From the NCBI RefSeq assembly GCF_030813005.1, contig NZ_JAUSTU010000014.1:1-64000 (forward strand): DNA of 64,000 bases, read 5' to 3'. A program made the translations under genes and the position numbers. The DNA is from Robertmurraya andreesenii (lineage in GTDB: Bacteria > Bacillota > Bacilli > Bacillales > Cytobacillaceae). The notes below the pieces were generated by a model that saw only the letters and a program-made list of their open reading frames with translations, was not told the DNA's origin and made no database searches. Positions 54,380 to 63,180 of the stretch are shown in pieces (position 1 is the first letter of the stretch; each line of letters starts with the position of its first letter).

Positions 54380-54410
54380 AAAATCCAGAGCAGGCGCTCT
54401 GGATTTTCTT
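54380..54410 (+). terminator. Terminator of the His/Asp-rich gene
   Basis: An AAATCCAGAGC / GCTCTGGATTT stem is followed by TCTT. Confidence 0.88.
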
Positions 54411-54449
54411 AAAAGATAAGATTGTATAAATTTCGACTTTGAAAATTGT

Positions 54450-54600
54450 CTAGCTCCAGCGCCTATCGCCTATCAAACTTCAGGTCTCCTCCCTACGATA
54501 AGTCATCATCGAATCGCTATCGCTCTTCGTGATTCCTTTATCTCAGTCGAAGCCCCTCCAGTTTGTACGGCGATAACCAAGGCGCTTACGCTTTTCTTAT
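54450..54600 (+). repeat. Bacillus-type 150-bp dispersed intergenic repeat
   Basis: It begins CTAGCTCCAGCGCCTA and carries GTCATCATCGAATCGC and CGATAACCAAGGCGCTTACG in the interior. It ends GCTTTTCTTAT. From memory this matches a family of non-coding repeats common in Bacillaceae genomes. It abuts the metH stop codon. A truncated relative of the 3' end lies at 36149. Confidence 0.75.
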
Positions 54601-57600
54601 CATAACACATTGAAATATCTAGCTTCTGGATGGGCAAAGACGATGGCGGTTACGGAGCCTTCTGGGTCCATCATGTAGCCATCAGTGAGCTCGATGCCAA
54701 TATCTTCAGGCTTGATTAATGCAAAAAGCTTGCTTTGATCCTCTAGATTCGGACAAGCTGGGTAGCCGAATGAGAAGCGTTGTCCTTGGTATTTGGCTGC
54801 AAAGCGTTCCTGCATCGTCATACTCGCAGGATCAGGAAAGCCCCAGGCATCACGCATTTGGCGATGAATGAGCTCGGCAAAGCCCTCGGCGGATTCAAGA
54901 GCGAGAGCTTGCAAGGCATGAGATTCCAGAAATTTACCGTCTGCCTTAAGCTTCTCCGCTTGTTCACGGATCCTATTCCCTGATGTAACTGCGAAAAATC
55001 CAACGTAGTCCATTTCCCCAGAGTCCACGGATTTCAGATAATCAGCCAAGCATAGATAGGCCCCTTTTTCCTGTCGAGGAAAATCAAAGCTCTCTATGAC
55101 TTGACTGTGATCATTTGGATCATAAATGATCACTTTATTCCCATTCGACTGAGCTGGGAAAAATTGATATACAGCAGCAGGCTTGATCCATTCCTTTTCC
55201 TTCGCCTCGACGATTAATTCAGTGACGAGATCATTTATTTTATGAGCCTTTTCATCATTTGCCTGTAATAGCTTTTCAATTTTTCCTTTCACACCAAGGT
55301 GGTGCCCGATGAGCATTTGCTTGTTAATGTATGGCTCAACATGGTCAAGAGAGTAGGACTTTAATAGATGTCTTTTCGTATCTCTTGGGACAAAAACAGC
55401 GACATCTGTCCGGAGCTGTGGTCTCTCCAACACCGCAGTAGCTGTTCGCTTATGAGTAGAGAAGCTTGCTGGCTCCTGGGAAAGCTTGGCTTTTTTTTCT
55501 TCTATCAGTGTTTGCCTTTCTGCTTGATCCTGAATTTGATTCGCCAAAGTCAATCCATTCATCGCATCCTTTGCGTAGAGGACAAGACCGTCATATTCTT
55601 TCGATATTTTCGTATCCGTAAATTTTCGGGATAGGGCCGCCCCACCAACAAGAATAGGGATATCAATTCCTGCCTGCTTGAGGTCGTGGGCAGTGATAAC
55701 CATTTGCTGCGCTGATTTCACAAGCAAACCAGATAACCCAATCATATCGGGCTTTTCTTTTCTAACCGATTCTATCAGTGTGGCAGGAGCTACTTTAATG
55801 CCCAGGTCGATCACCTCGTAGCCATTATTACTAAGAATGATGTCGACTAGATTTTTTCCAATGTCATGGACATCGCCTTTGACGGTTGCGAGAATAATCT
55901 TCCCCTTGCTTGCGCTTGCGTCATTTTTCTCCATATATGGTTCTAGGAAAGACACAGCTGCTTTCATGACCTCTGCACTTTGCAGCACCTCAGCAACGAT
56001 GAGTTCGTTATTGTTAAAGAGCCTTCCAACCTCTTTCATCCCATCCATTAGAGGACCATTGATGATATCGAGTGGACTAGGGAAGCTAGCTAATGCTATT
56101 TCAAGGTCTGGAATTAATCCCTCTTTAGTTCCTTCAATGACGTAGTAAGCAAGCCTCTCCTCAAGCGTCATATCAGGGATGAAGCTCTTAGATTCTTTCT
56201 TTTTATCACGATAAAATTCTGTGAATACGGCTAAAGATTCCTGGGTTGTTTCAAATAAAAGCTTCTCTGCCATTGCGATCTCTTCCTTTGAAATGGATGC
56301 AAAGCGTTCAAGCTTCTCGGTATTGACAATGGCATAATCAAGACCAGCCTGTGTGCAATGATACAGAAAGACAGAATTAAGAATTTCCCTTCCGACTGCT
56401 GGCAGCCCAAATGAGACATTGGAAACCCCGAGGATTGTTAAGGCTTTAGGAAAATGCTCTTTGATGAGCCTAATTCCATCAACGGTTGCCTTAGCTGAAC
56501 CAATATATTGCTCATCCCCAGTTCCAACTGGAAAGACGAGTGGATCGAAAATAATATCCTCTGGAGCGATGTTGTATTTATGGACTAAAAGATCATAGGA
56601 GCGTTTCGCAATTTCAAGCTTTCTTTCAGCCGTAACCCCCATACCTTTTTCATCGATCGTACCAACCACAACAGCTGCACCATACGTATGGACAAGGCGT
56701 GCAACAGCCTCGAAGCGACCTTCCCCGTCCTCTAGGTTAATCGAGTTGATAATCGCTTTCCCCTGTGAATAGGAGAGGGCCTTTTCAATCACCTTATCGT
56801 CAGTCGAGTCAATGACAAGGGGAACTTTAATTTTCTTTGTCACTTCTTTAAGGAAGTTCTCCATGTCCTCTAGCTCGTCTCGGTCAGGGTCTGCTAAGCA
56901 GATGTCAATGACATGGGCACCACCCTTGACTTGGGCTCTGGCAATTTCAGAGGCTTCCTCAAATTTTCCTTCAGAAATAAGACGCTTGAATTTTCTTGAA
57001 CCAATGACATTTGTTCTTTCCCCAACCATGATCGGACGAAGGGTAGGGTCATCATAAATAAAGGCATCAATCCCCGAGACCATATGGTTTGTTTGTGTAC
57101 TAGGAACCCTTGGACTGTATTTCTTCATTTCCTCGGCGATCGCCCGAATATGATCAGGTGTGGTACCGCAGCAGCCGCCTACAATATTTAACCAGCCTTC
57201 TGCAGCAAAGCCACCGAGCTTTTTCGCAAGGGATTCTGGTGTTTCATGGTAATTTCCATCTTCATCGGGAAGTCCGGCATTAGGGTAGCAGCTAACGGCT
57301 GCTGACGAAAGACCCGATAAGGACCTAATATGGTCCTGCATAAACTCTGGACCGGTCGCACAATTGAGTCCTATCGCAATCGGGTTCATATGATGGACCG
57401 AAATATAGAAGGCCTCGATCGATTGCCCCGCAAGCGTCGTACCCATTGGCTCAATGGTTCCGGAAATCATGACCGGGACCTTGATTCCCCGTTTTTCAAA
57501 AGCCTTCTGAATCCCTAGAAATCCAGCCTTCACATTTAATAAATCCTGACTCGTTTCAAGGAGCAGAACATCAACACCGCCATCAATTAACCCAAGCGCC

Positions 57601-58040
57601 TGTTCTTCATAGGATTTTTGAAGGGTTGCGAACGTGGTTCCACCAGTCACGGATAAGGTTTTGGTTGTTGGTCCCATCGCACCCGCAACAAAGCGTGGCC
57701 AAAGGGCTGTTGAGTATTGGTCGGCTGCTTTTTTTGCAATAATTGCCGCTGTTTTATTTAACTCGTACGCCCTGTCCCCAAGGTCATATTCATCAAGGAC
57801 AACTTCTGTTGCCCCAAATGTATTTGTTTCAATAATGTCAGCTCCAGCTTCTAAATATTGCTGATGAATGGACTCAATCACATCTGGTCTGGTCGCATTG
57901 AGAATTTCATTACAGCCATCATATTCTTCGCCACCAAAATCATCGGCGCTCAGGTCAGCTTGCTGGAGCATCGTCCCCATCGCACCATCCATAATCAGTA
58001 TTCTCTTTTTCATTTCGTTAATTAATAACGCTTTCGACAT
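54600..58040 (-). CDS. metH: Cobalamin-dependent methionine synthase
   Basis: This 1146-residue four-module enzyme begins with a homocysteine/zinc module (ILIMDGAMGTMLQQ at the N-terminus, zinc ligands in GLNCATG and VGGCCGTTPDH). A pterin-binding folate module follows (VGERTNVIGSRKFKRLI). The B12 module holds VKGDVHDIGKNLVDIIL, with the lower-ligand His near residue 725. The C-terminal activation domain has SFGYPACPNLED and binds SAM. It methylates homocysteine from methyl-THF. It is third in the metI-yitJ-metH operon; its start overlaps the yitJ stop by 23 bp. GGGAGGATGAAAA precedes the ATG. Confidence 0.98.
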   Translation of the reverse strand: MSKALLINEMKKRILIMDGAMGTMLQQADLSADDFGGEEYDGCNEILNATRPDVIESIHQQYLEAGADIIETNTFGATEVVLDEYDLGDRAYELNKTAAIIAKKAADQYSTALWPRFVAGAMGPTTKTLSVTGGTTFATLQKSYEEQALGLIDGGVDVLLLETSQDLLNVKAGFLGIQKAFEKRGIKVPVMISGTIEPMGTTLAGQSIEAFYISVHHMNPIAIGLNCATGPEFMQDHIRSLSGLSSAAVSCYPNAGLPDEDGNYHETPESLAKKLGGFAAEGWLNIVGGCCGTTPDHIRAIAEEMKKYSPRVPSTQTNHMVSGIDAFIYDDPTLRPIMVGERTNVIGSRKFKRLISEGKFEEASEIARAQVKGGAHVIDICLADPDRDELEDMENFLKEVTKKIKVPLVIDSTDDKVIEKALSYSQGKAIINSINLEDGEGRFEAVARLVHTYGAAVVVGTIDEKGMGVTAERKLEIAKRSYDLLVHKYNIAPEDIIFDPLVFPVGTGDEQYIGSAKATVDGIRLIKEHFPKALTILGVSNVSFGLPAVGREILNSVFLYHCTQAGLDYAIVNTEKLERFASISKEEIAMAEKLLFETTQESLAVFTEFYRDKKKESKSFIPDMTLEERLAYYVIEGTKEGLIPDLEIALASFPSPLDIINGPLMDGMKEVGRLFNNNELIVAEVLQSAEVMKAAVSFLEPYMEKNDASASKGKIILATVKGDVHDIGKNLVDIILSNNGYEVIDLGIKVAPATLIESVRKEKPDMIGLSGLLVKSAQQMVITAHDLKQAGIDIPILVGGAALSRKFTDTKISKEYDGLVLYAKDAMNGLTLANQIQDQAERQTLIEEKKAKLSQEPASFSTHKRTATAVLERPQLRTDVAVFVPRDTKRHLLKSYSLDHVEPYINKQMLIGHHLGVKGKIEKLLQANDEKAHKINDLVTELIVEAKEKEWIKPAAVYQFFPAQSNGNKVIIYDPNDHSQVIESFDFPRQEKGAYLCLADYLKSVDSGEMDYVGFFAVTSGNRIREQAEKLKADGKFLESHALQALALESAEGFAELIHRQMRDAWGFPDPASMTMQERFAAKYQGQRFSFGYPACPNLEDQSKLFALIKPEDIGIELTDGYMMDPEGSVTAIVFAHPEARYFNVL

Positions 58041-59874
58041 TTTTCATCCTCCCTTGCCTCTTGCTGTGTTTGTTCGTATATCGCGCGAGCTCCACCGTCA
58101 TTTCATATCGGAGAAAAGGGGTGATTAAATAAATTCCATTGAATAGCTCTGCTGCCGCATCAATTAAGGATTTCGTTATGGCCAACCCTTCCTGTGCTGA
58201 ACGGATTGGGTCACCTTGTAATGAAGCCATTGTATCACGAATGGACTGTGCGATCTTAATACCGGGTACCTCGTTATGCAAAAACTCTGCATTTTTGCTG
58301 CTAGTTAAGGGCATTAAGCCAATATAAATCGGGGCCTTAAGGTGCTTTGTTGCCTTATATACCTCCATAAGCTTTTCCTCTGAATAAACTGGTTGGGTGA
58401 TAAAATAATCAGCGCCATATTTGATTTTCTTCTCCATTCGTTCGACCGCTTTTTCCACGGAACGAACATTGGGGTTGAAGGCGGCTGCGACAGAAAAGAC
58501 CGCTTTTTGGCCCAAATCCTTTCCTGAAAAAGATAATCCTTCATTGAACTGTTTGATCATTTGAATCAGTTCAAAGGATGATACATCATATACGGATGAG
58601 GCCCCCGGAAAATCTCCGACTCGGGCAGGATCTCCTGTTATCGCTAAGACATCATTCAATCCAAGGGTATGCAGACCCATTAAATGAGATTGCAATCCAA
58701 TGATATTGCGGTCACGGCATGTGATATGGATAAGAGGCCGCAAGCCGACTTGAGTTTTTGTTAGATAGCCGAGGGCAGAATTTTCAATGCGAGGGGAGGC
58801 GAGGGAGTTATCTGCTAATGTAATCGCATCAATTCCCTCTTTTTTTAACTCCCTTGCTCCCTGAAAAAATTTCTCTGTATTCAGCTTTCGCGGAGGGTCC
58901 AACTCAACGATGACGGACGGCCTTTCCTTCACAATTTGCTGGAGCGGGGTGTCGTCTCTAACATTTGAATTCTTGACCGAGACGATATGCCTTTCTTTAA
59001 CGACCTTTTCTGTGATCGGTGCTGCTCCTTTTAAAGCCTCTGCAAAGGCGCGAATATGCTCTGGTGTCGTCCCGCAGCAGCCTCCGAGTAAACGGATTCC
59101 TTCCTGGCGAAATGCTATCGCTGATTTTCGAAAATATTCAGCTTCCCCACCGTAGTGGAACTTCCCATCTGTATAAGCAGGGAGACTCGCATTCGGATAG
59201 GCTGATAGAAAAGCCTTCTTTGGAAGCTTCACTTCTTCAAAACTCTTAATCATGTGATGCGGTCCGAGTCGACAGTTCAACCCGACAACATCTGCTCCCA
59301 GTGACTCTAATCGATCAAACGCTTCATTTAGGGTGAGCCGATTTTGCAGAATTCCGGGCTCTTGGATCGATACTTGGGCGATAATGGGAAGAGTGGTTTC
59401 CTTTCGGGCGATGGTCAATACTGCCTCTAATTCCTCCAAATCATAAAAGGTTTCTAACAGAATGCCATCTACGCCTTCTAGGAGAAGACAGTATAGCTGT
59501 TCTCGAAAGCTTCGCTTTATTTCATCAAGTGAAAATGCCATTGGGGTGATGCTACGGATTCCACCCATCGTTCCGACTACATAACCTCGGCTTTTCGCGG
59601 CTTTTTTGGCCAGCTTAACAGCGGCGCTATTTATCTCCTTGACAGATTCCTCCAATCCATATCTTCCGAGCTTCAAGTAATTAGCGGCATATGTATTCGT
59701 TTGTAGGAGATCAGAGCCGGCCTCAATATAGGCTTCATGGATACTGCGTATCTCTTCGGGATGGGAGAGATTCAGCTCCTCGTAGCAACTCCCTGTGCCA
59801 TAGGAGTAGAGAAGGGTTCCCATCGCGCCGTCCCCAATTAATATTTGCTGATTTAATTTCTCTAGGAAACTCAT
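58018..59874 (-). CDS. yitJ: Bifunctional homocysteine S-methyltransferase / methylene-THF reductase
   Basis: This 618-residue two-domain enzyme resembles B. subtilis YitJ. The N-terminal homocysteine methyltransferase domain (1-290) has ILIGDGAMGTLLYS, a VGLNCRLGP zinc Cys and LLGGCCGTTPEH. The C-terminal 5,10-methylenetetrahydrofolate reductase domain (about 320-610) has SVIVELDPPRKLN, ITGDPARVGDFPGA and YFITQPVYS. It supplies methyl-THF to MetH and may methylate homocysteine itself. AAAGGAGTGAGAAT precedes the ATG. Confidence 0.96.
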   Translation of the reverse strand: MSFLEKLNQQILIGDGAMGTLLYSYGTGSCYEELNLSHPEEIRSIHEAYIEAGSDLLQTNTYAANYLKLGRYGLEESVKEINSAAVKLAKKAAKSRGYVVGTMGGIRSITPMAFSLDEIKRSFREQLYCLLLEGVDGILLETFYDLEELEAVLTIARKETTLPIIAQVSIQEPGILQNRLTLNEAFDRLESLGADVVGLNCRLGPHHMIKSFEEVKLPKKAFLSAYPNASLPAYTDGKFHYGGEAEYFRKSAIAFRQEGIRLLGGCCGTTPEHIRAFAEALKGAAPITEKVVKERHIVSVKNSNVRDDTPLQQIVKERPSVIVELDPPRKLNTEKFFQGARELKKEGIDAITLADNSLASPRIENSALGYLTKTQVGLRPLIHITCRDRNIIGLQSHLMGLHTLGLNDVLAITGDPARVGDFPGASSVYDVSSFELIQMIKQFNEGLSFSGKDLGQKAVFSVAAAFNPNVRSVEKAVERMEKKIKYGADYFITQPVYSEEKLMEVYKATKHLKAPIYIGLMPLTSSKNAEFLHNEVPGIKIAQSIRDTMASLQGDPIRSAQEGLAITKSLIDAAAELFNGIYLITPFLRYEMTVELARYTNKHSKRQGRMKNVESVIN

Positions 59875-59899
59875 ATTCTCACTCCTTTCTATAGTCTTG

Positions 59900-61024
59900 T
59901 TAAAGCGTAGTTTGTAAGGCTGATTGTTTTTTTGCTTCCAATAGGGCCTGTTCTAAATCACTAATTAGATCCTTCGTATGTTCAATGCCAACGGAAAAGC
60001 GTAGCAAGCGATTGTCCACTCCCGTTTCAAGACGAATTTGTAGAGGAATGTCGGCATGCGTTTGGGTAGCAGGGTAGGTGATAAAGCTTTCGACGCCTCC
60101 TAAGCTTTCAGCAAAGGTGATCAATTTTAAGTTCTTTAGAAAAGGATTCACCCATTTTTCATCCTGAACCCGAAAGGAGAGCATTCCCCCTCTACCTGGG
60201 TACAGGACATCGGTTATTGCTTCATGCTTAGATAGAAATTGCACGATTTCCTTCGCATTTTGCTCGTGTTTTTCCATTCGCAGCGCTAATGTCTTCATTC
60301 CACGTATAAGGAGCCAGGAATCAAACGGGCTCAAAACTGCTCCATTACCGTTATGGTAAAAAGCGAGGGATTCACAAAGCTTTTCCCCCTTAGCCACAAC
60401 CAGTCCCGCAAGCACATCATTATGTCCGCCTAGATATTTGGTTGCACTATGGACAACAATATCGGCTCCTTCAGCAATCGGCTTCTGAATGTAAGGAGTA
60501 TAGAAGGTATTGTCCACGATGAGAAGCAGCTGATGTCTTTTTGCAAGTTCGGCAACCTCTTGGATATTGGTTTGCTCCATTAAAGGATTTGTTGGTGTTT
60601 CGATAAAGATGGCTTTTGTATGTTCGTTGATACATCGTTTGATACTCTCAGTACAGCTTGTGTTGACATAGGAAACCTTGAGCCCCCATTTCTTGGCACA
60701 CTGCTCAAGTAGTCGATAGGTGCCTCCGTATAAATCCTTAGAAACAATCCATTCATCCCCTGATTGGAAAAGGGAGAGGACAGTTAAGATAGCCGCCATT
60801 CCAGAGCTGCAGGCAAATCCTTGATCCCCTTCCTCGAGTTCCGCAATGGCCGATTCAAGAATGTTCCTTGTTGGATTTCCCGTACGAATATAATCAAACC
60901 CACTTGATTCACCGATTCCTTCATGGCGGTAGGCAGTTGAGAAATAGACAGGTGGATTGACGGCACCGGTGGTTGTTTCACTTCGGTTGCCGATTTGGGC
61001 TAGCTTCGTATCTGGTTGGTACAT
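59900..61024 (-). CDS. metI: Cystathionine gamma-synthase / O-acetylhomoserine thiolyase
   Basis: This 374-residue PLP enzyme of the Cys/Met metabolism family has YIRTGNPTRNILE near residue 45 and the PLP lysine in HSATKYLGGHNDVLAG. ESLGGVESFITYPATQTHADIP lies near the C-terminus. It matches B. subtilis MetI in length and motifs. It makes cystathionine from an acylhomoserine and cysteine, or homocysteine directly. ATG at 61024 is chosen: AAAGGAG lies eight bases upstream, while a GTG nine bases earlier overlaps that site. metC, which follows metI in many Bacilli, is missing here. The gene heads the S-box operon. Confidence 0.95.
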   Translation of the reverse strand: MYQPDTKLAQIGNRSETTTGAVNPPVYFSTAYRHEGIGESSGFDYIRTGNPTRNILESAIAELEEGDQGFACSSGMAAILTVLSLFQSGDEWIVSKDLYGGTYRLLEQCAKKWGLKVSYVNTSCTESIKRCINEHTKAIFIETPTNPLMEQTNIQEVAELAKRHQLLLIVDNTFYTPYIQKPIAEGADIVVHSATKYLGGHNDVLAGLVVAKGEKLCESLAFYHNGNGAVLSPFDSWLLIRGMKTLALRMEKHEQNAKEIVQFLSKHEAITDVLYPGRGGMLSFRVQDEKWVNPFLKNLKLITFAESLGGVESFITYPATQTHADIPLQIRLETGVDNRLLRFSVGIEHTKDLISDLEQALLEAKKQSALQTTL

Positions 61025-61059
61025 GGTCCACACTCCTTTGTTAAAATGCTGTTTGATAT

Positions 61060-61132
61060 GGGCTTATACGTGTACGTGAACGGGTTTTATTCGGTACGAA
61101 TACCTTAGAGAATGTTCACGTATAAGGCGATA
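61060..61132 (-). repeat. Dispersed palindromic element, copy 3
   Basis: GGCTTATACGTG and CACGTATAAGGC arms surround the same TTATTCG-GTA-CGAATA inner hairpin. The right arm is diverged and shortened. It lies between the S-box terminator and the metI start, in transcribed leader sequence. Confidence 0.88.
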
Positions 61133-61148
61133 AAACAAGAACCTAGAG

Positions 61149-61185
61149 AAAAAAATAAAAGCCTTCTTATAAGAAGAAGACTTTT
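61149..61185 (-). terminator. Terminator of the SAM riboswitch
   Basis: On the minus strand AAAAGTCTTCTT pairs with AAGAAGGCTTTT and runs into ATTTTTTT. Confidence 0.88.
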
Positions 61186-61205
61186 ATCTGCTAAATAAGC
61201 CGTTC

Positions 61206-61316
61206 TTCTTATCTGCCAAGTTTTAACTAAAAAACTTGCTGGAATTAGCACCTTGCAAATATTTGCAGGTTGCTGAGGCTTCATAGGGCCAGACCCTCAA
61301 CCTCTCTTGATAAGAA
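61206..61316 (-). promoter_or_regulatory. SAM-I riboswitch (S-box)
   Basis: On the minus strand the P1 arms TTCTTATC and GATAAGAA enclose the S-box blocks AGAGAGGTTGAGGG, CTGGCCC, TGAAGCCTCAGCAACC, AAGGTGCTAATTCCAGCAA and TTGGCAGATAAG. SAM binding should favour the downstream terminator and switch off metI-yitJ-metH. Confidence 0.97.
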
Positions 61317-61335
61317 ATTAGATTCAATTTTCTAA

Positions 61336-61364
61336 AATTTACTACATTAACAGAATAAAGTCAA
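61336..61364 (-). promoter_or_regulatory. Predicted sigma-A promoter of the met operon
   Basis: On the minus strand TTGACT, 17 bases and TAAATT place the transcript start about 15 bp before the S-box. Confidence 0.6.
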
Positions 61365-61509
61365 CAGTAATTGTAAAAACAATCTTTTTGGAAGGTGTAA
61401 GGGAAAGCTGTAAATGTTCTTAATATTGACATAAATTTTTAGAATATTTGGTATATAATGAATATAATAACAAGGTACTGAACTGTTACCTTAAAAATAG
61501 GAGGGAATT

Positions 61510-61731
61510 GTGGTGCCATTGAGGAGCCGTTGCCACCATCATTATTTGGAATATGAAGAAAGTACCAATGACTTAGTGGAGGTTGGTGCGATTTTTTCAA
61601 AATGGACAGATTGTGGCCATATGGATTTTCCGCTCGATGTACAGGAAACCATCGAGTCCAACGTAAAAGAAAAGAGGAATTATCCAATATCACCTGCCCA
61701 GCTGTATTTAAACCTTTTAGATTTTTCATGA
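61510..61731 (+). CDS. Small protein with His/Cys-rich N-terminus, unknown
   Basis: This 73-residue protein starts with GTG at 61510, five bases after AGGAGG. The product has a Cys-His-His-His cluster (residues 8-11), a later DCGHMDF motif, and ends NYPISPAQLYLNLLDFS. The two Cys and four His could form a metal site. A strong terminator follows. No family recognised. Confidence 0.62.
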   Translation: MVPLRSRCHHHYLEYEESTNDLVEVGAIFSKWTDCGHMDFPLDVQETIESNVKEKRNYPISPAQLYLNLLDFS

Positions 61732-61748
61732 CGTAAATCCATTGCTCT

Positions 61749-61777
61749 TAAGCTTGCCTGACGGGTAAGCTTTTTTT
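61749..61777 (+). terminator. Terminator of the 73-residue gene
   Basis: An AAGCTTGCC / GGTAAGCTT stem is followed by TTTTT. Confidence 0.87.
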
Positions 61778-61781
61778 AATA

Positions 61782-61815
61782 TAACAAGGCCACCGCTTCG
61801 TATTGAGCGGTGGCC
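61782..61815 (-). terminator. Terminator of the Sda-like gene
   Basis: On the minus strand GGCCACCGCT pairs perfectly with AGCGGTGGCC and is followed by TTGTTATATT. Confidence 0.75.
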
Positions 61816-61822
61816 CCTGGCA

Positions 61823-61957
61823 TTACTTATTCTTAAAAGGCTTTAGTCCTCGCTTTTCTATTTCATCCTTCAACAATTGCGCCCATTCCTTATCCTTCCC
61901 CGACTTCAATGCATCACGATACGAGACAATCAACATTTCATTACTCATAATCTTCAA
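61823..61957 (-). CDS. sda: Sda-family sporulation histidine kinase inhibitor
   Basis: This 44-residue gene with a TTG start at 61957 has AGGAGG eight bases upstream. The product begins MKIMSNEMLIVSYRDAL and ends KDEIEKRGLKPFKNK. It aligns without gaps to B. subtilis Sda from the first residue (MRKLSDELLIESY), keeping S-x-E-x-L-I-x-S-Y, the middle hydrophobics and the E-I-x-x-R-x-L end. Sda forms a helical hairpin that binds the HisKA domain of KinA and KinB and stops sporulation when replication is blocked. No DnaA boxes (which drive B. subtilis sda) are evident upstream. An ATG three codons later would be the alternative start. Confidence 0.8.
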   Translation of the reverse strand: MKIMSNEMLIVSYRDALKSGKDKEWAQLLKDEIEKRGLKPFKNK

Positions 61958-62164
61958 TATGCATACCTCCTGGTAAAAGGATTGTAAATCTATGTTCATT
62001 CATTGTAATGGATTTCTTTTCTTTTGAAAACCCTTTTCACGAAATTTTCAAAAAATTATTCATCGAACTTAGGCTCAGCATTCCAGCCTCTTAATCGATT
62101 TTACAGAATGAAGAAATCATTATAGGATAGGATCAAGCTGTGACAAGCATAAGGGGGAATTTGA

Positions 62165-63016
62165 GTGAAGGTTTTTGTCTATGGAACCTTGAGGAAACAC
62201 GAAAAAAATCATGATAAATTAAAAGCTGCTCGTGTTCTTGCGGAGCAAGCATGGGTATATGGAGAATTATTTGATACTGGACTGGGCTACCCGGTTATGA
62301 GGAAATCCAATGAGAAAAAGGTATACGGAGAACTTTATGAGATTGATGATGAAATTTTAAAAGAGCTCGATTGGCTAGAGGGTTATGAGCCTGAAAACGA
62401 GGATCATTTATATGAGCGAATGGAGGTTGAGGTCTATACCGACTTCAACAGGACAAGGGCCATTACCTATGTGGAAAACCGAGCCATTGCAAAAGAGGCG
62501 ATTTCCTCTGGGGACTGGAAGCTTCATCAACTCATGAAATCTAAGCCGAACAAGCTTTATTATTTTGCTTACGGGTCTTGCATGGATGTTGAAAGATTCC
62601 AGAAAGCGAATGTGGATCATTTTTTTCAAGCGGTTGTCGGGGCTTGCAGGCTAGACGGGTATTCGATGAAATATCTTTTCTCCGTGGCAGATGGTGGACG
62701 TGCGGATATTATTGAGGATGGGGGAGTGGTAGAAGGCATTTTATACGAGGTTCCCTTGGAGGCTGTCGAATATTTATTTGAGCGGGAAGGCTTTTACACA
62801 GGATGGTATCGTGCTACCTTTGTCGATGTTACCGTTGACGAGCAAGAGTACAACGATGTTCTAACCTTCCATGTGTACGATAAAAAGGCGGAGCAGGCAC
62901 CTCCAGCTCATTATGCCGAGGAAATCTTAAGAGGCTCTAAGGGCAGGGTGAGCGAAGCGTATTATAACAAGCTTGTGGCTGAATTAAAAAGGCTTGGCTG
63001 TGAGTTTGTGGGCTGA
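62165..63016 (+). CDS. ykqA: Tandem gamma-glutamylcyclotransferase-like protein YkqA
   Basis: This 283-residue protein has two AIG2/GGCT domains. The first starts KVFVYGTLRKHEKNH (2-16) and has YGELYEIDDEIL. The second starts YYFAYGSCMDVERF near residue 132. The acidic catalytic residue expected in each is Glu/Asp in VYGELYEID and VEGILYEV. B. subtilis YkqA has the same double layout. Enzymatic function unproven. GTG at 62165 follows AAGGGGGAATTTGA. Confidence 0.88.
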   Translation: MKVFVYGTLRKHEKNHDKLKAARVLAEQAWVYGELFDTGLGYPVMRKSNEKKVYGELYEIDDEILKELDWLEGYEPENEDHLYERMEVEVYTDFNRTRAITYVENRAIAKEAISSGDWKLHQLMKSKPNKLYYFAYGSCMDVERFQKANVDHFFQAVVGACRLDGYSMKYLFSVADGGRADIIEDGGVVEGILYEVPLEAVEYLFEREGFYTGWYRATFVDVTVDEQEYNDVLTFHVYDKKAEQAPPAHYAEEILRGSKGRVSEAYYNKLVAELKRLGCEFVG

Positions 63017-63052
63017 ATATTCTCCTTGCGATGAGTAAAAGGTGAGACTTCT

Positions 63053-63151
63053 TTGACTAATCTTCGTGAACAAATTGCCTTTCAATCGAAGGCGCCACCG
63101 TTTTTCATAGGAAAAATGTTTCATACAAGCAACTGGGCGGGTAATGATTAG
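63053..63151 (+). CDS. Possible 32-residue peptide
   Basis: A TTG at 63053 lies seven bases after AAAGGTGA. The frame gives MTNLREQIAFQSKAPPFFIG and then KMFHTSNWAGND. It fills the gap between ykqA and the next gene and has a plausible composition, but no family or conservation can be judged here. Confidence 0.35.
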   Translation: MTNLREQIAFQSKAPPFFIGKMFHTSNWAGND

Positions 63152-63180
63152 CACCACTACCTTAGAAGGAAGGGGTATCT

